Positions 26,001-33,186 of a stretch of DNA of 64,000 bases are shown piece by piece. Within the stretch, counting starts at the first letter, position 1. Each line of letters begins with the position of its first letter. The notes under the pieces were generated by a model. That model did no database searches, had not been told where the DNA came from, and saw only the letters and a program-made list of their open reading frames with translations. The stretch lies in the NCBI RefSeq assembly GCF_047238305.1, contig NZ_JBDFMO010000001.1, positions 4,278,001 through 4,342,000 on the forward strand. Direction: 5' to 3'. A program made the position numbers and the translations under genes. This stretch comes from Ferdinandcohnia sp047238305. GTDB taxonomy: Bacteria > Bacillota > Bacilli > Bacillales > Bacillaceae_L.

Positions 26001-26273
26001 ATTTTTTCGAATTGCGTAGACCACATATGTTAAAAAAGGAATAATATCGTCATCATTAATACCCACACTATACCAGCAGGGCGTATTTTTTTGATCATGA
26101 ATAAAGGATGCAAGTGCAGTTGTTTTTCCGTAACCTGCTCCCGAATGTAGAATGGTTAGTGGGTACGTTGCAATCGTTTTCATTTTCTTCATTAAAGACG
26201 GTCTTCGTAAAATGATGTCCTTTAAATTGGGTGGAGTAATTTTTGTTTGCAGAACTTGAATTTTCGTCCCCAT
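23037..26273 (-). CDS. STAND ATPase transcriptional activator with C-terminal BTAD domain (SARP/MalT-like)
   Basis: This 1078-aa regulator has an N-terminal MalT-like NTPase with Walker A HSGAGYGKTT (about 43-52) and Walker B VMLVIDDYHLI (about 130-140). A long TPR-like helical region follows (about 350-780). An OmpR/SARP-type winged helix lies at about 825-925 (RIQTLGRFRVWLG, then ELFVTLRNTMIAKEEIFATLWP). The bacterial transcriptional activation domain is at about 930-1075 (FEEWIHAG, YEGDYLPNRRYEDW, ALEDELGVEPM). STAND activators switch on when a small inducer and ATP are bound. It lies at the upstream end of the acyl-CoA cluster, so it is the natural candidate for the two 11-bp direct-repeat promoters. 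GGGAGG precedes ATG 26273. Such proteins are better known from actinomycetes. Confidence 0.9.
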   Translation of the reverse strand: MGTKIQVLQTKITPPNLKDIILRRPSLMKKMKTIATYPLTILHSGAGYGKTTALASFIHDQKNTPCWYSVGINDDDIIPFLTYVVYAIRKNHQGFGTELLLYVENIERYVRDEEIRTLCSLFINEITVLNQNVMLVIDDYHLIQHSSSIDHWMAWLIQHLPMNLNLVISSRIKPSWDFLTSMTVKGELLELKQRDLVFSFDEVEVLLSDLYKGDLTDQDIKKIFSLTEGWIIAIGMIRGQLSSDGGLEAILNNKSKSLDELFRFLAMEVFMKQPPMVQQFLENTCIFEELNGKVCDEVLGIRSSGEMLKELSDHNLFLLSIGEGQYRYHALFKEFLEQRLYSMNERHFHNLHIQTAQYFQRIGDFNQAIYHLEESCDFERIAEILHHYGEKMIQNGQLEGLLDRIKKIPESLMNHYYLLWLYKGEALRYRCSYKEAEDCYIKAIHFAHSARDLEGLSRAYEGQAKIYLDTIQPGKAERYLLQAIEALEENEASSSEDKSRVYQLMAENLANAGHAKKAKKWYEKGRELNIPLLDGNLESRLFLRTGKLFEAKKILTQKKVVEADQKTVHLQQSHRETDLLLSLIESFMGNGQEAKELAESGIKQGVQFQAPFVEACGWIRMGHAVQLLDKYDASLAIQCYETALEIMDELNIARGKAEPLMGLCILYGNRGIYDRAIEFGNKALEETEQVKDAWLSALILLCMGISSVHNEKWEEANKYLTRCESLFGNCGDQYGIALTQLWFAFLYYQQKDKEAFNEVITSFLNKVQVGGYDFILTKRTTFGPLDLYNVVPLLLDAQKEGIHLPYVNQLLNNLGYSNITSHPGYTLRIQTLGRFRVWLGSQEVEESDWQRGKAKELLELFVTLRNTMIAKEEIFATLWPDHDEAAAARDFKVALNALNNALEPNRVARSTPFFIQRIGSSYGLNQQAGYQLDIIEFEEWIHAGLHEKDTEQVIKCLRRALEFYEGDYLPNRRYEDWCLSERERLQVLFLRGAERIAQSFVKTEEFDEAIYWCEQIIAKDRTWEEAYRLLMFCYYHKNNRPQAIKWYKKCVSALEDELGVEPMQPTKQMYDMILQHQN

Positions 26274-26360
26274 TCCATAACCTCCCTTCGTATCAAATGC
26301 CCCGGAATATTTACACTAAATTAATTCATAATTTTGGTACTATTTTATCATATCCAAGCC

Positions 26361-26391
26361 AAAAAAGAACTCGAAATTCGGTTGAGTTCTT
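26361..26391 (-). terminator. Terminator after the signal peptidase gene
   Basis: On the minus strand, AAGAACTC and GAGTTCTT enclose an 11-nt loop and run into TTTTTT. Confidence 0.85.
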
Positions 26392-26423
26392 TGACATTGT
26401 TTATTATGTTGATCCAATTTTCC

Positions 26424-26984
26424 TTAATTCAATAATTCCATTTTGTTGAATGGCCAGTATTTGATGTTTACCTTTCCAACAACTTGTTCCATTCTAACAA
26501 ATCCAAAATGGCGGCTATCCCAGCTGTCTATGCGATTATCGCCAATAACGAAAATATGATTTTCGGGAACGTTTGATTCCCCTGTCACTTCCTCAAGCGT
26601 GAAGTCGCCTGTTAGTTGACCTACAATTATTTCTTCTTTATATTTGTCTAAGAATGGTTCGGAAACACTTTTCCCATTTATATAAAGCACATCATCCCGG
26701 TATTCAAGTTTGTCGCCAGGTAAACCGATCACCCTTTTTACAAAATCCTCTTCTTTATTTTTATGAAATACAACGATATCAAAGCGGTCAAGCTCTCCTA
26801 TTTTCATCCCGATCTTGTTGACCATTAAAAGGTTACCATCCTCAAGGGTTGGCATCATTGATTCACCGTCAACTATGTAGTTCGTAAAAAAAAAGGCTCG
26901 TAAAAAGACAACAATGATCAGACTAATCCCTAAAGATTTAATAAAAGAAAATTGATGATTCTTCTTCGCTGGGGTTTCCTCCAT
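26424..26984 (-). CDS. sipV: Type I signal peptidase
   Basis: This 186-aa membrane-anchored serine-lysine protease removes signal peptides from exported proteins. One transmembrane helix spans about residues 14-34. The catalytic Ser42 is in DGESMMPTL and Lys83 is in DFVKRVIGLPGD. Box E is seen as VIGDNRIDSWDSRHFG. All three are hallmarks of the Bacillus SipS/T/V group. Its place next to a yhjE-like gene and near comK matches B. subtilis sipV, hence the symbol; the length is closer to SipS. GGGTGGAG precedes the ATG. Confidence 0.93.
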   Translation of the reverse strand: MEETPAKKNHQFSFIKSLGISLIIVVFLRAFFFTNYIVDGESMMPTLEDGNLLMVNKIGMKIGELDRFDIVVFHKNKEEDFVKRVIGLPGDKLEYRDDVLYINGKSVSEPFLDKYKEEIIVGQLTGDFTLEEVTGESNVPENHIFVIGDNRIDSWDSRHFGFVRMEQVVGKVNIKYWPFNKMELLN

Positions 26985-27011
26985 TGCAACTCCACCCTTC
27001 GTTTTATCGTG

Positions 27012-27638
27012 TCAAGCCTCATCCTCCTTAAGAAGATTTGAATTTGGCTTTACCTTTAACCATGCTTCCACTCTTTTCCCGACAATCCAAAGCACAAATA
27101 TTATGATGACCACAATAATCGTCCGAACGGGCTGTTGAAAAAGAGCTCGTATATCATAGCCTATGAAGCTTATGGTAAATATCATGACTAATTTTCCACT
27201 TAAAACGGCTAAAACAAATTGGGGAGTACTTACCCTTGATAGCCCTGCTACTAAATTAATTGCCGCAGACGGGGTGAAAGGAAAGCATAATAGGAGAAAT
27301 AATGGACCAAATCCGTGCTTTTCTACCCAAGTTATAAGACTCTTTATTTTTTTATGGCGACTGACAAATGAAAAGAATCGTTTTTGACCATATTTACGAA
27401 CCAGGAAAAAAACGAGCAAAGAACCACCAATGGCTCCTATCCATGAATATAAAAATCCAAGCCAAAGTCCAAATGCATTTGCATTGGCAACAACAAATGC
27501 GACCAAAGGCAGAAATGGAAGAAACGCTTCCAACATTGGAAGAACAATTCCAGGCAATGGACCAAATGACCGGTATTCACTTAACAATTCTTCAATATTT
27601 TTCAATGTAATGAGTTCTTTCAGTGTTTCAATATCCAT
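27012..27638 (-). CDS. yhjE: TVP38/TMEM64 (SNARE-associated Golgi type) membrane protein, YhjE-like
   Basis: This 208-aa protein has about five hydrophobic segments. It carries the family core FLPLVAFVVANANAFGLWLG, a re-entrant-type segment and FGPLFLLLCFPFTPSAAINL, where the F-x-P-x-x-P-hydrophobic pattern is typical of DedA/TMEM64 proteins. Relatives take part in membrane lipid flipping and envelope homeostasis. The position beside sipV matches B. subtilis yhjE. It lies 27 bp upstream of the signal peptidase gene and is probably co-transcribed with it. Confidence 0.87.
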   Translation of the reverse strand: MDIETLKELITLKNIEELLSEYRSFGPLPGIVLPMLEAFLPFLPLVAFVVANANAFGLWLGFLYSWIGAIGGSLLVFFLVRKYGQKRFFSFVSRHKKIKSLITWVEKHGFGPLFLLLCFPFTPSAAINLVAGLSRVSTPQFVLAVLSGKLVMIFTISFIGYDIRALFQQPVRTIIVVIIIFVLWIVGKRVEAWLKVKPNSNLLKEDEA

Positions 27639-27751
27639 AGGTCTCTCCTTGAAAAAACAATTCAGCTTAACAGATACAATAATATTGTCTTACTTCATAT
27701 TGTACACCCATTTGGGCATTCCTACCAAAAAAATTCACTTTAAATACATAG

Positions 27752-27780
27752 AAAAAAGACACTAGTAAGTACTAGTGCCT
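27752..27780 (-). terminator. Terminator after the S9 peptidase gene
   Basis: On the minus strand, CACTAGT pairs with ACTAGTG, followed by TCTTTTTTC. Confidence 0.82.
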
Positions 27781-27787
27781 TTCATTC

Positions 27788-29779
27788 TTATCCTAAATAA
27801 TCAACAAACCAGTCTTTAATATGGTTAAGTCGTGATAATCGTAATTTTGGATTTCCGCTTCGCGATAATTCATGGTTAGCACCAGGGAAACGAACAAACT
27901 TTGTTGGTTTCTTTTGATGCTTTAATGCCACGTAAAACTGCTCTGCTTGTTCGATTGGACAACGGAAGTCACGCTCACCATGGAGAATTAATAGTGGTGT
28001 CTCCACATCTCCCACATATTTTAATGGTGAATGATTCCATAATTTTTCAGCATTTTCAAGAAGAGTGCCTTTGAGCTCCCATTCAGTAAAGAAGTAGCCA
28101 ATATCACTTACCCCATAAAAGCTTAGCCAGTTTGAGATGGAGCGTTGGGTAACCGCTGCTTTAAATCGATTTGTATGTCCAACAATCCAATTTGTCATGA
28201 AACCACCATAACTTCCACCTGTAACACCAAGCTTTGTTTCATCCACAAAATCAAAATGTTCGACAGCATAATCAGTTGCTGCCATGACGTCTAAGTAGTC
28301 TTTTCCTCCATAGTCGCCTCGGACAGCATCAACAAATTGCTGACCATAGCCATGACTACCACGAGGATTCGTAAAGACAACCACAAAACCCTTGCCTGTT
28401 AGCACCTGAAACTCATGGAAATATGTATTAGCATACATCGCATGTGGCCCACCATGGACTTCGACAATAGTCGGATATTTTTTGCCCTCTTCATAGCCAA
28501 ATGGTTTCATAACCCATCCATTAATTTCCCAACCGTCTGGAGCATTGAACGTAAATGGCTCTGCATCTGACAATTCAACCTCATGTAAAAATGCTTCATT
28601 CACATGTGTAAGTCGATTCAATTCACCTGTACTCAAATCCAAGTAAAAAAGATCGCCAGGCTCTGTTGGTTTACTGATTCCTACCACAGCCTTATGATTA
28701 TTTACGGTTAAGGCAAACACGTGTTGATTTTCAAATAGGGACGGATACACTTCTCCTTCAATGGAACCGTAATAGACTCCCGTATTGCCATGGTTAGTTA
28801 ATAGAAAATAAAAACTTCTGCTATCGTCATTCCAGATAACGCCAGGATCTGAACCGCCTAATTGAAAGTCTGCAGCAACACAATCCCCAACATATGCATC
28901 AAGTTCACTTGTTAAACAAGTGAATTCTGTGCTATCAACACTGTAAAGCCATATTTTCGGCAATGTTGCGCCTGCAAACTCCTGTTCATGTCCAATGATC
29001 GCAATATATTTGCCATCTGGTGACCAAGACGGCAAGCCAAAGTTACCAGTACTGCCCGTAATTTTATGGTAGCTTTTATCTTCTACTGACATTACATATA
29101 CGTCAGAGATTAAATTATAATCTGAGTCTTCACTTATATCACCAACGAAAGTGATTTTTGTTCCATCTGGAGACCAACCACCTGCGGCATAATCATAATC
29201 TCCTGATGTCAATTGTTCTAGATCACCAGAAGCGATATCAACTAATGCAAGATGTTGATTTTTATTATCTAAAAAGCCTGCAGCATCTGATTTGTAACGA
29301 ATTCTCTCGACAACCATTGGTTCAAGGTTCTTCTCATCTTCATCCTTTTTCTTCTTTTCCTTATCAGTGAGGCTTTCATCTGATGTTAAAGAAGTTGCAA
29401 ATAAAATTTTCGAACTGTCTGGAGACCAGATTGGATTCCTGGCACCATTCACACAATATGTAAGTTGTTTCGGCTCCCCACCGTTTACATTCATAACGAA
29501 GATTTGCTGTTTGCCTGAACGATTTGATACAAACGCGACTGATTCTCCATCAGGAGACCAACGTGGCGACGCATCTCGAACATCCCCAAACGTCCACTGT
29601 GATACATTCCCATCTACAGTTCCAACATATAAATGTGAATTATATTCATGAGTTTCCTTATTAATCTCTGTTTCCACAAACGCATAGCGCTTCCCGTCTG
29701 GAGAAAATTGTGGATCATTAACTGTTTTTAATTCATATAAATCTTCTGCAACGATTCCTCTGCGTTTTTTCTCTGTCAT
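27788..29779 (-). CDS. S9 family (prolyl oligopeptidase-type) serine peptidase
   Basis: This 663-aa cytosolic peptidase has an N-terminal beta-propeller built of WD40-like/TolB repeats (DPQFSPDGKRYAFVE, SPRWSPDGESVAFVSN, NPIWSPDSSKILFAT). The C-terminal alpha/beta hydrolase has the nucleophile in GVTGGSYGGFMTNW, Asp in LHGERDFRCP and His in PGANHELSRSG. This is the acylaminoacyl-peptidase/YuxL type, cleaving short peptides. The start at ATG 29779 is supported by AAAGGACGGGAG; a longer frame from 29836 has no ribosome site. There is no signal peptide. It is a single gene with its own terminator. Confidence 0.92.
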   Translation of the reverse strand: MTEKKRRGIVAEDLYELKTVNDPQFSPDGKRYAFVETEINKETHEYNSHLYVGTVDGNVSQWTFGDVRDASPRWSPDGESVAFVSNRSGKQQIFVMNVNGGEPKQLTYCVNGARNPIWSPDSSKILFATSLTSDESLTDKEKKKKDEDEKNLEPMVVERIRYKSDAAGFLDNKNQHLALVDIASGDLEQLTSGDYDYAAGGWSPDGTKITFVGDISEDSDYNLISDVYVMSVEDKSYHKITGSTGNFGLPSWSPDGKYIAIIGHEQEFAGATLPKIWLYSVDSTEFTCLTSELDAYVGDCVAADFQLGGSDPGVIWNDDSRSFYFLLTNHGNTGVYYGSIEGEVYPSLFENQHVFALTVNNHKAVVGISKPTEPGDLFYLDLSTGELNRLTHVNEAFLHEVELSDAEPFTFNAPDGWEINGWVMKPFGYEEGKKYPTIVEVHGGPHAMYANTYFHEFQVLTGKGFVVVFTNPRGSHGYGQQFVDAVRGDYGGKDYLDVMAATDYAVEHFDFVDETKLGVTGGSYGGFMTNWIVGHTNRFKAAVTQRSISNWLSFYGVSDIGYFFTEWELKGTLLENAEKLWNHSPLKYVGDVETPLLILHGERDFRCPIEQAEQFYVALKHQKKPTKFVRFPGANHELSRSGNPKLRLSRLNHIKDWFVDYLG

Positions 29780-29955
29780 CCTTCTCCCGTCCTTTATCAC
29801 AGAATTGTCAAAGTAGTTTAATACTTCCTCTTCCATTATGCACTACAAATTAAATTATTTCGATACTAGAAATAATTTTCCTCCATGTTTCTTGATTCTT
29901 TTTAAAAAATGTTCTATCATAGATACAAACATACGTTCTCGAAAGAGGGATAATC

Positions 29956-30321
29956 ATGACAAGAATACCTGAGGATGACCGTGATATTTTTGAAAAAGCC
30001 ATCTTTTTGCCAATGGTTCTTACCATCCTTAATCGTGATCTTTCAGCAATTGAAACGGCTGGCTTTAAATTAAAAAAGCCATATCTGCATTTGCTTGAAC
30101 ATACCATGAAGAAAGTTCAAAAAGACCTCTACACAATCAAACAACAAATGAAAAAGAAAAATATGAAAGTATGGGAAAAACAAAGAGATGAGGCATTTAC
30201 TCTATTTTCATTCATGTATCGAGGCTATGAAGAGGAGCATAACTACTTTAACCCACGGATTCGAAATGAGGTTCAACAGCTGCTCGAATCTTATTTCGTT
30301 GAAAAAAATAACAGTGAGTAG
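29956..30321 (+). CDS. yhjD: YhjD-like conserved hypothetical protein
   Basis: This 121-aa, highly charged helical protein begins TRIPEDDRDIFEKAIFLPMV and has a Lys-rich middle (KKVQKDLYTIKQQMKKKN). There is no signal or membrane segment. Its size, sequence character and place between comK and the sipV-yhjE pair match B. subtilis yhjD, a gene of unknown function. AGAGGGATAATC precedes the ATG. It is divergent from the S9 peptidase gene and convergent with comK. Confidence 0.75.
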   Translation: MTRIPEDDRDIFEKAIFLPMVLTILNRDLSAIETAGFKLKKPYLHLLEHTMKKVQKDLYTIKQQMKKKNMKVWEKQRDEAFTLFSFMYRGYEEEHNYFNPRIRNEVQQLLESYFVEKNNSE

Positions 30322-30356
30322 CAAAGCACAATTCAGGTAGAAAAATAATTTTTAGT

Positions 30357-30908
30357 TCAGAAATCAGATTTTTTGGGTAAGCTATCGTTGATTTGAGGAT
30401 TTATGACGAAATTAATGCGTTTATTTGGTTTATCCATTCGATTTGTGACAATGGTTCGCAGTTGTGCAGTTCTATGGAGTTGATTTTGGAAGGAGCCCTT
30501 CGAGATTTGTAGTTGAATTGCTTGCTTATTCGTAAATATAACAGTCGTCTCCTCATGTACACTAAACTTGCAATCTGAGACATAATGATGAGACAGCCAT
30601 GCACAATCCTGTTTTGTTGGAGAAGCGGTCGGAAACAGAAAAATCTTATTAGAAGCTTCTACAATGATCGGAGCCTTATGAGTCACTCCCATAATCTCAC
30701 GCGTTCCTTCTTGCCTGCCTTTAAGTGAGCTTCCAAAATAACGGCAACTGCGGTCGACAATCTCAGTTGGTTTCATGGTAACTACATATTCACCTTCAAC
30801 TTCAAGTACTCTTGAACAGGTATTATTTCCTATTTCAATTGGAAGTACCGCCATTGTATCAGGGTTAATCTCATATTCCACTAAATAATTGCTATTCCTA
30901 CCTTCCAT
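30357..30908 (-). CDS. comK: Competence transcription factor ComK
   Basis: This 183-aa master activator of DNA uptake genes binds minor grooves of paired A/T boxes. Recognisable blocks are MAVLPIEIG, VVTMKPTEIVDRSCRYFGSS, HKAPIIVEASNKIFLFPTAS, QDCAWLSHHYV and a middle-to-C-terminal GSFQNQLHRTAQLRT, all collinear with B. subtilis ComK (192 aa). The tail after about residue 170 is shorter than in B. subtilis and lacks its last part, the ClpC/MecA-sensitive end, so turnover may differ (inference). The upstream region carries A4-N5-T4 boxes suitable for autoregulation. The organism may therefore be naturally transformable. Confidence 0.93.
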   Translation of the reverse strand: MEGRNSNYLVEYEINPDTMAVLPIEIGNNTCSRVLEVEGEYVVTMKPTEIVDRSCRYFGSSLKGRQEGTREIMGVTHKAPIIVEASNKIFLFPTASPTKQDCAWLSHHYVSDCKFSVHEETTVIFTNKQAIQLQISKGSFQNQLHRTAQLRTIVTNRMDKPNKRINFVINPQINDSLPKKSDF

Positions 30909-31032
30909 TCATTCATCCCCTTTTAAATTATTTTAATTTTTAAACTAATGGAAGCATTTTCATAATATCACTTCTAGGTATTTATAACTATACGGTTCAC
31001 AAAATGTTCACAAAAAAAGTGGACTTCTTTTT

Positions 31033-31064
31033 AAAATGCTCTTTTTAAAAAGAAAGAACATTTT
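31033..31064. promoter_or_regulatory. Candidate ComK box (K-box) upstream of comK
   Basis: AAAATGCTCTTTT (31033-31045) is a perfect A4-N5-T4 AT-box. GAAAGAACATTTT (31052-31064) is a second with one mismatch. The two lie 6 bp apart within a near-palindromic AT-rich block about 125-155 bp upstream of the comK start. The gap differs slightly from the 8, 18 or 31 bp known in B. subtilis. Confidence 0.45.
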
Positions 31065-31091
31065 TAAAAGAAAACCACTAAGGCTTTTTAT

Positions 31092-31213
31092 TGTCTAGCT
31101 CCAGGCGACATCGACTCTCTGGTCTATCCAATCACTTCTGAAGGTAAATGACACATTCTCCTAAGCGCTCGTCTTATGCTTATCGTCGATGGGCGGACTC
31201 GCATAGCGCCTTT
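31092..31213 (+). repeat. Bacillaceae-type intergenic repeat, copy B
   Basis: It begins TGTCTAGCTCCAGGCGAC and carries CTCGTCTTATGCTTATCG, similar to blocks in copy C. It ends CGCATAGCGCC. It fills the gap between the comK promoter and the small gene at 31215, the element's end almost touching that gene's stop. Confidence 0.65.
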
Positions 31214-31214
31214 C

Positions 31215-31427
31215 TCATGAATTTTCATTTATTTGGCCAAGTTCCTTTTCAGCAAGAAATGCATTTGCTTGTTCTAATGTCGTATGCTCGTCAACCGAAT
31301 TACCCGCATAGACTGATTCAGAAAGAAAAGGATTATTTGTATCAAGTGAGTTTGACATCCCGAAAACCGGATTTAATGGAGTATTCATCGGGATATCGTG
31401 ATTTGTATGTTCATTTGGATTTTTCAT
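31215..31427 (-). CDS. Small hypothetical protein, 70 aa
   Basis: An intact frame has an ideal GGAGGTGG ribosome site 6 nt before ATG 31427. The protein is acidic, rich in Asn, Glu and Pro and without hydrophobic segments. Its N-terminal half looks disordered (KNPNEHTNHDIPMNTPLNPV) and it ends with a helical EHTTLEQANAFLAEKELGQ. Composition resembles small soluble spore-associated proteins of bacilli, but I cannot place it in a named family. The strong ribosome site makes it a real gene. Confidence 0.65.
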   Translation of the reverse strand: MKNPNEHTNHDIPMNTPLNPVFGMSNSLDTNNPFLSESVYAGNSVDEHTTLEQANAFLAEKELGQINENS

Positions 31428-31582
31428 TTATTTCCACCTCCACTATTATGATGCATGAAAATGTAAAATATCATACTACCATTTTGAGTATTCCAAATAA
31501 ATTTTAAAAAAGTCAAAAAATTCAGTTGATTTTATATTGCTACCTAAATATACTATTAAAAAGGGTTTAGGGGTGAGATTTC

Positions 31583-31819
31583 ATGAAGAATAGAAAAACA
31601 TACTCTGAGATCATGAGGTCACGAGATACAAAAAATTTAAAAACACCTAGGCAATCGGTATTAGACATATATATTCAAATGATTATTGATGAGAGCCTAT
31701 TCAAACGAAAAAAAGAGCTTTTGGAAACAAAGGTTAACGAAGCGATTGATGCCAGAAATGAAGGTTTGTTTATGGAAGCATCGGCAGAATACCGCAAACT
31801 ATATAGTAAAACATTGTAG
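31583..31819 (+). CDS. IDEAL-domain small protein
   Basis: This 78-aa protein's C-terminal half, DIYIQMIIDESLFKRKKELL followed by VNEAIDARNEGLFMEASAEY, fits the IDEAL domain (PF08858), named after its I-D-E-A-L-like motif and found in small Bacillaceae proteins such as YozD and YpiB. The function is unknown; the N-terminus is basic. AGGGGTGAG precedes ATG 31583. It is a single gene convergent with aceA, and they share a bidirectional terminator. Confidence 0.82.
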   Translation: MKNRKTYSEIMRSRDTKNLKTPRQSVLDIYIQMIIDESLFKRKKELLETKVNEAIDARNEGLFMEASAEYRKLYSKTL

Positions 31820-31843
31820 AAATTTTCATCTTTAAAATCACAT

Positions 31844-31878
31844 AAAAACTGACTAACAAAAGTGTTAGCCAGTTTTTT
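31844..31878. terminator. Bidirectional terminator between the IDEAL gene and aceA
   Basis: AACTGACTAACA and TGTTAGCCAGTT form a long stem with an A-run on the left and TTTTTT on the right, so it can end both convergent transcripts. Confidence 0.85.
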
Positions 31879-31888
31879 CATGCATCAA

Positions 31889-33166
31889 TTACTTCGTGAA
31901 TTGCGCTACTTCTGTAGACCCCTTTAACGCAGTTGTTGAAGATGTTCCACCTGTAATAACCTGGGCAACTTCGTCAAAGTACCCTGTTCCTACTTCACGT
32001 TGATGCCTTGTTGCTGTGTAACCATATTTTTCGCTTGCGAATTCAGCTTGCTGGAGCTCTGAATATGCCGCCATTCCTCTTTCTTTATAGCCTCTTGCCA
32101 ATTCAAACATGCTATGGTTTAAAGCATGGAATCCTGCTAACGTTACAAATTGGAATTTGTACCCCATCTTTCCGATTTCTTTTTGGAAGTTTTCAATTGT
32201 TACTTCGTCAAGCTTCTTCTTCCAGTTAAACGATGGAGAACAATTATAGGCTAATAGCTTACCAGGGAACTTCGCATGTATTGCGTCTGCAAAGCGCTGG
32301 GCCTGCTCTAAGTCTGGCTCCGATGTTTCACACCAAATCAAATCAGCATATGGTGCATACGCCAAACCGCGTGCAATGGCTTGATCAAGTCCGGCTTTTG
32401 TCCGGAAGAAGCCTTCTGGTGTTCGTTCACCTGTAATAAATTCCTGATCAACAGGGTCAACATCGCTTGTAATAAGGTCTGCTGCATCAGCATCTGTTCT
32501 GGCCACTAAAATCGTTGGCACCCCCATAACGTCCGCTGCAAGTCGTGCAGAAATTAAATTTCGTACGGCAGTTTGCGTTGGCAATAATACCTTTCCACCT
32601 AAATGACCACATTTCTTTTCTGACGAAAGCTGGTCTTCAAAATGCACTCCGGCAGCTCCTGCTTCAATCATACCTTTCATTAGTTCAAAAACATTCAACT
32701 GACCGCCAAAACCTGCCTCAGCATCGGCCACAATTGGAGCAAACCAATCCGTATCACCGTCGGCTTCTAAATGCTGAATTTGATCTGCACGCTGTAAAGC
32801 TTGATTAATCCGCTTTACAACACTTGGAACACTGTTGGCTGGGTATAAGCTTTGATCCGGATACATATGACCTGAAAGATTCGCATCAGCAGCAACCTGC
32901 CAACCACTTAAATAGATGGCCTTAAGACCCGCTTTTACTTGCTGAACAGCCTGATTCCCGGTTAATGCCCCTAAAGCATGAACATAATCCTCTGTCTGAA
33001 GAAGATTCCACAGTTTTTCAGACCCTCTACGCGCCAATGTATGCTCAATATCAATAGAACCGCGTAAGCGAATAACATCCTCAGCATGATAGGGTCTTTC
33101 GATTCCTTTCCATCTTGAATCCATTTCCCAGCTTTCTTGTAATTTTTGAATTCTTTCGTTTGTCAT
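31889..33166 (-). CDS. aceA: Isocitrate lyase
   Basis: This 425-aa enzyme cleaves isocitrate to succinate and glyoxylate, the first step of the glyoxylate shunt. The catalytic KKCGHLGGK motif is present (about 183-191). The Mg-binding stretch is IVADAEAGFGG, and TPEGFFRTKAGLDQAI and YNCSPSFNWKK are typical. Length is normal. GAGGAGG precedes the ATG. It follows aceB by 20 bp in an aceBA operon. B. subtilis lacks this shunt, so this operon distinguishes the organism and allows growth on acetate or fatty acids. Confidence 0.95.
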   Translation of the reverse strand: MTNERIQKLQESWEMDSRWKGIERPYHAEDVIRLRGSIDIEHTLARRGSEKLWNLLQTEDYVHALGALTGNQAVQQVKAGLKAIYLSGWQVAADANLSGHMYPDQSLYPANSVPSVVKRINQALQRADQIQHLEADGDTDWFAPIVADAEAGFGGQLNVFELMKGMIEAGAAGVHFEDQLSSEKKCGHLGGKVLLPTQTAVRNLISARLAADVMGVPTILVARTDADAADLITSDVDPVDQEFITGERTPEGFFRTKAGLDQAIARGLAYAPYADLIWCETSEPDLEQAQRFADAIHAKFPGKLLAYNCSPSFNWKKKLDEVTIENFQKEIGKMGYKFQFVTLAGFHALNHSMFELARGYKERGMAAYSELQQAEFASEKYGYTATRHQREVGTGYFDEVAQVITGGTSSTTALKGSTEVAQFTK

Positions 33167-33186
33167 TTTAAATTCCTCCTCTTATT

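Noticed and set aside
27163..27765. Three overlapping plus-strand frames opposite yhjE
   Set aside because: Composition mirrors the hydrophobic yhjE codons read backwards; no ribosome sites and no family likeness.
29780..29836. Longer N-terminus for the S9 peptidase
   Set aside because: The ATG at 29836 has no ribosome site, while ATG 29779 follows AAAGGACGGGAG and gives the family's normal start.
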